NCBI GenBank assembly: GCA_024636405.1
Contig: JAGXHC010000050.1
Coordinates: 1-14,823 of the forward strand
Reading direction: 5' to 3'
DNA length: 14,823 bases
From: Sulfitobacter sp.
Lineage (GTDB): Bacteria; Pseudomonadota; Alphaproteobacteria; Rhodobacterales; Rhodobacteraceae
The translations under genes were made by a program, and so were the position numbers. Of the stretch, positions 13,312-14,823 are shown piece by piece. Numbering within the stretch: position 1 is the stretch's first letter; each line of letters begins with the position of its first letter. A model generated the notes under the pieces. The model ran no database searches. It saw only the letters and a program-made list of their open reading frames with translations, and was not told the DNA's origin.

Positions 13312-14648
13312 TGCGGCTTTGGCCGGGGTTGGTTGTTTGGCTGTGCTGCGCGGGGTTCGCGGCCGGCCAGACCACCCTGTCGCCCGACACGGCGCGCATT
13401 GCGGCGGCGCAATTGCTGAAACAGGGCCAGCCCCGCGCGTCTGCCGATATCACCACCGTTTTGGTCGCGCGGGATCCCAAGGACGCGACCAGCCTGATCC
13501 TGCAGGCCCATGCGTTGCGCATGTTGCAGCGCCACACCGCTGCGCAGGCGGCGGCGCGGCAGGCGTGGCAGGTAGCGACGCGCCCGGTGGAACGCTACGG
13601 TGCGGCGCTGGCGATGGCGCAGGCGTTGTCATCGGACGGGTCCAAGACGCGGGCGCAATTCTGGCTGCGCCGTGCGGCACATGTGGCCCCGGACGATCAA
13701 ACGCGCGCACGGGCCGCCCGCGATTACCAGTTTGTGCGCATGACCAACCCCTGGTCGTTCAATTTTGGCATCACCCTGGACCCCAGTGACAATGTCAACG
13801 GCGCGCCGACGGACAATACATTTGTGCTGGGCGGGCTGATTTTCACCAACCCCGCCGCGGTGCCGATTTCGGGCTTTGCGCTGCGCACCAATACCGCCCT
13901 GCGTTATGATTTCGGGATCAGCCAGACACAGCGGACCTTTGTGTCCGTGAACTGGACCGAAAGCCATACGGTGTTCACCGATAATGCGGTTCCTGCCGGG
14001 GTGGATGCCGCCGATTTTGCGTTTCGGCGGGTAGAAGCACAGATTGGACGGGATTTCACCACCGGGCCGGGCGCGCCGCGCCAGACTGTTTCGGTCAGTT
14101 ACGGACGGCTTTGGTCGGCGAATGACCCGCTGTCCGACGAGATCAAGCTGAATTGGCGCCAGACCTATGCGCGCCCTGAAAACCGCTTGTTTTCATGGCA
14201 TGCGGGGCTGGGATATTCCGACCGCAAGGACAGCGCCGTGCGCTCTGGTGTGACCGCAAGTCTGGGCGCGCAATGGGCGCGGCCGCTGGCAAATGGTGAT
14301 CGGCTGAGCTGGAACGCGGAGATCGGGCGCACCGATACCGACAGCCGCGCCATCACCCATAACGCGATGAGCCTTGGGGTGCAGTACAGCTTTTCGCAGC
14401 CGGTTTTGGGCGCGCAGGCACAGATTTCGCTGAGCGCGCAGGCCAAACGGTATGACGATGCGCTTTATGGTCCCGACGCCCGTGCCGACCTGGGTGCTAC
14501 ATTTTCGACCTCGCTTCTGTTCGTGGATTTTGACACTTACGGATTTGCCCCTAAGCTTACACTTGAAGCACGCAAGACAACATCGAACGTCAACCGCTTT
14601 GAGACACAGAATTTCGGGCTGAGCATGGGTTTCCAATCCGTGTTCTGA
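13311..14648 (+). CDS. Slam-like outer-membrane protein (TPR plus DUF560 beta-barrel)
   Basis: A 445-residue outer-membrane protein. After a signal peptide (about 1-19, ending FAAGQ) comes a helical TPR-like region (about 22-140, Ala/Arg-rich repeats such as DPKDATSLILQAHALRML). Next is a long run of amphipathic strands (about 145-445) ending FGLSMGFQSVF with a terminal Phe, the usual barrel-assembly signal. This architecture is that of surface lipoprotein assembly modifiers (Slam, DUF560), first defined in Neisseria, which move lipoproteins such as TbpB to the outer face. A TTG at 13302 is possible; ATG 13311, overlapping the upstream stop as TGATG, is preferred, with GGGGTGA eleven bases before. 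Its presumed client is the adjacent lipoprotein. No TonB-dependent receptor is seen nearby. Confidence 0.87.
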   Translation: MRLWPGLVVWLCCAGFAAGQTTLSPDTARIAAAQLLKQGQPRASADITTVLVARDPKDATSLILQAHALRMLQRHTAAQAAARQAWQVATRPVERYGAALAMAQALSSDGSKTRAQFWLRRAAHVAPDDQTRARAARDYQFVRMTNPWSFNFGITLDPSDNVNGAPTDNTFVLGGLIFTNPAAVPISGFALRTNTALRYDFGISQTQRTFVSVNWTESHTVFTDNAVPAGVDAADFAFRRVEAQIGRDFTTGPGAPRQTVSVSYGRLWSANDPLSDEIKLNWRQTYARPENRLFSWHAGLGYSDRKDSAVRSGVTASLGAQWARPLANGDRLSWNAEIGRTDTDSRAITHNAMSLGVQYSFSQPVLGAQAQISLSAQAKRYDDALYGPDARADLGATFSTSLLFVDFDTYGFAPKLTLEARKTTSNVNRFETQNFGLSMGFQSVF

Positions 14649-14683
14649 GTCTCGGAAATACACAGATTGAAGGAAGATACCCC

Positions 14684-14793
14684 ATGCCGATCAAATACCT
14701 GCACACGATGGTCCGTGTAAAAGACCTTGATAAATCAAAGGCATTTTATGAGCTGCTTGGACTTCAGGAGCGGCGCCGCATGGACAGTGAGGG
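14684..14793 (+). CDS. gloA: Lactoylglutathione lyase-like VOC protein, 3-prime truncated by contig end
   Basis: Only the first 36 codons are genomic: MPIKYLHTMVRVKDLDKS followed by KAFYELLGLQERRRMDSEG. This is the first beta-alpha-beta unit of glyoxalase I, with His7 as the likely metal ligand. The enzyme converts the methylglyoxal-glutathione adduct to lactoylglutathione. AAGGAAG lies seven to eight bases before the ATG, and the gene starts 35 bases after the Slam-like gene, so read-through from that unit is possible. From 14794 the sequence is adapter, so the apparent continuation CLLYTSDAA is not protein. Other VOC-family enzymes remain possible with so little sequence. Confidence 0.8.
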
Positions 14794-14823
14794 CTGTCTC
14801 TTATACACATCTGACGCTGCCGA
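14794..14823 (+). other. Illumina Nextera (Tn5 mosaic end) adapter, not genomic
   Basis: Bases 14794-14812 read CTGTCTCTTATACACATCT, the 19-base Tn5 mosaic end used in tagmentation libraries, followed by GACGCTGCCGA (14813-14823), the start of the reverse complement of the Nextera read-1 adapter. The junction falls inside a conserved gene. This is untrimmed adapter at a contig end. Confidence 0.97.

Noticed and set aside
14794..14823. Continuation of the glyoxalase reading frame, or a genuine Tn5 end
   Set aside because: The mosaic end runs directly into the synthetic read-1 adapter, which does not occur next to natural Tn5 ends.
1..14823. CRISPR array, tRNA, rRNA or integrase/attachment sites
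   Set aside because: Read by eye, no regularly spaced repeats, cloverleaf, rRNA stretch or recombinase gene was seen; intergenic gaps are short and otherwise explained.

Overview
The window looks like chromosomal DNA from an alphaproteobacterium of the Roseobacter/Rhodobacteraceae group. The basis is GC-rich coding DNA, the style of the protein sequences (ThrRS, ThyX, CspA, GloA) and typical alphaproteobacterial gene families. Species is not inferable by eye. The right end is not genomic: the last 30 bases are an Illumina Nextera (Tn5 mosaic-end) adapter, so this is a contig end and the last gene is cut by it.

Left block (24-3890, all minus strand): a 12-TM MFS transporter, a 77-aa conserved-looking protein, an ABHD10-like alpha/beta hydrolase, an M15-peptidase-like protein and a second alpha/beta hydrolase whose nucleophile elbow carries Gly where Ser is expected. 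Two sigma-70-like promoters with 16-nt spacers are plausible in the gaps, so this is probably two or three transcription units. Divergent from it is thrS (4005-5951), with a leader hairpin that overlaps its Shine-Dalgarno and a strong hairpin after its stop.

Centre (6192-8709, plus strand): a complete four-gene bufferin operon. BufA1 is the DUF2282 precursor peptide with a signal peptide and four Cys. BufB (DUF692/MNIO family) is the predicted Cys-modifying enzyme, BufC (DUF2063) its partner, and BufD a DoxX-type membrane protein. In characterised relatives such as Caulobacter the matured peptide is an exported copper-binding metallophore. A 14-bp hairpin between bufA1 and bufB probably sets the precursor-to-enzyme ratio, and bufB-bufC-bufD are joined by ATGA overlaps. 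bufD ends base-to-base against a convergent ArsC-like reductase gene.

Right block: a cold-shock protein with a good terminator, a secreted His/Cys-rich small protein, a bacterial cytochrome P450 whose start looks leaderless, a 111-bp MITE/REP-like inverted-repeat element, and thyX. Then follows a two-gene plus-strand unit (12430-14648): a TbpB-like lipoprotein overlapping (TGATG) a Slam-type outer-membrane protein (TPR plus DUF560 barrel). This is a putative surface-lipoprotein display pair with no TonB-dependent receptor in view. The truncated glyoxalase gene (gloA-like) follows.

The two systems most worth attention are the bufferin operon and the orphan lipoprotein/Slam pair.
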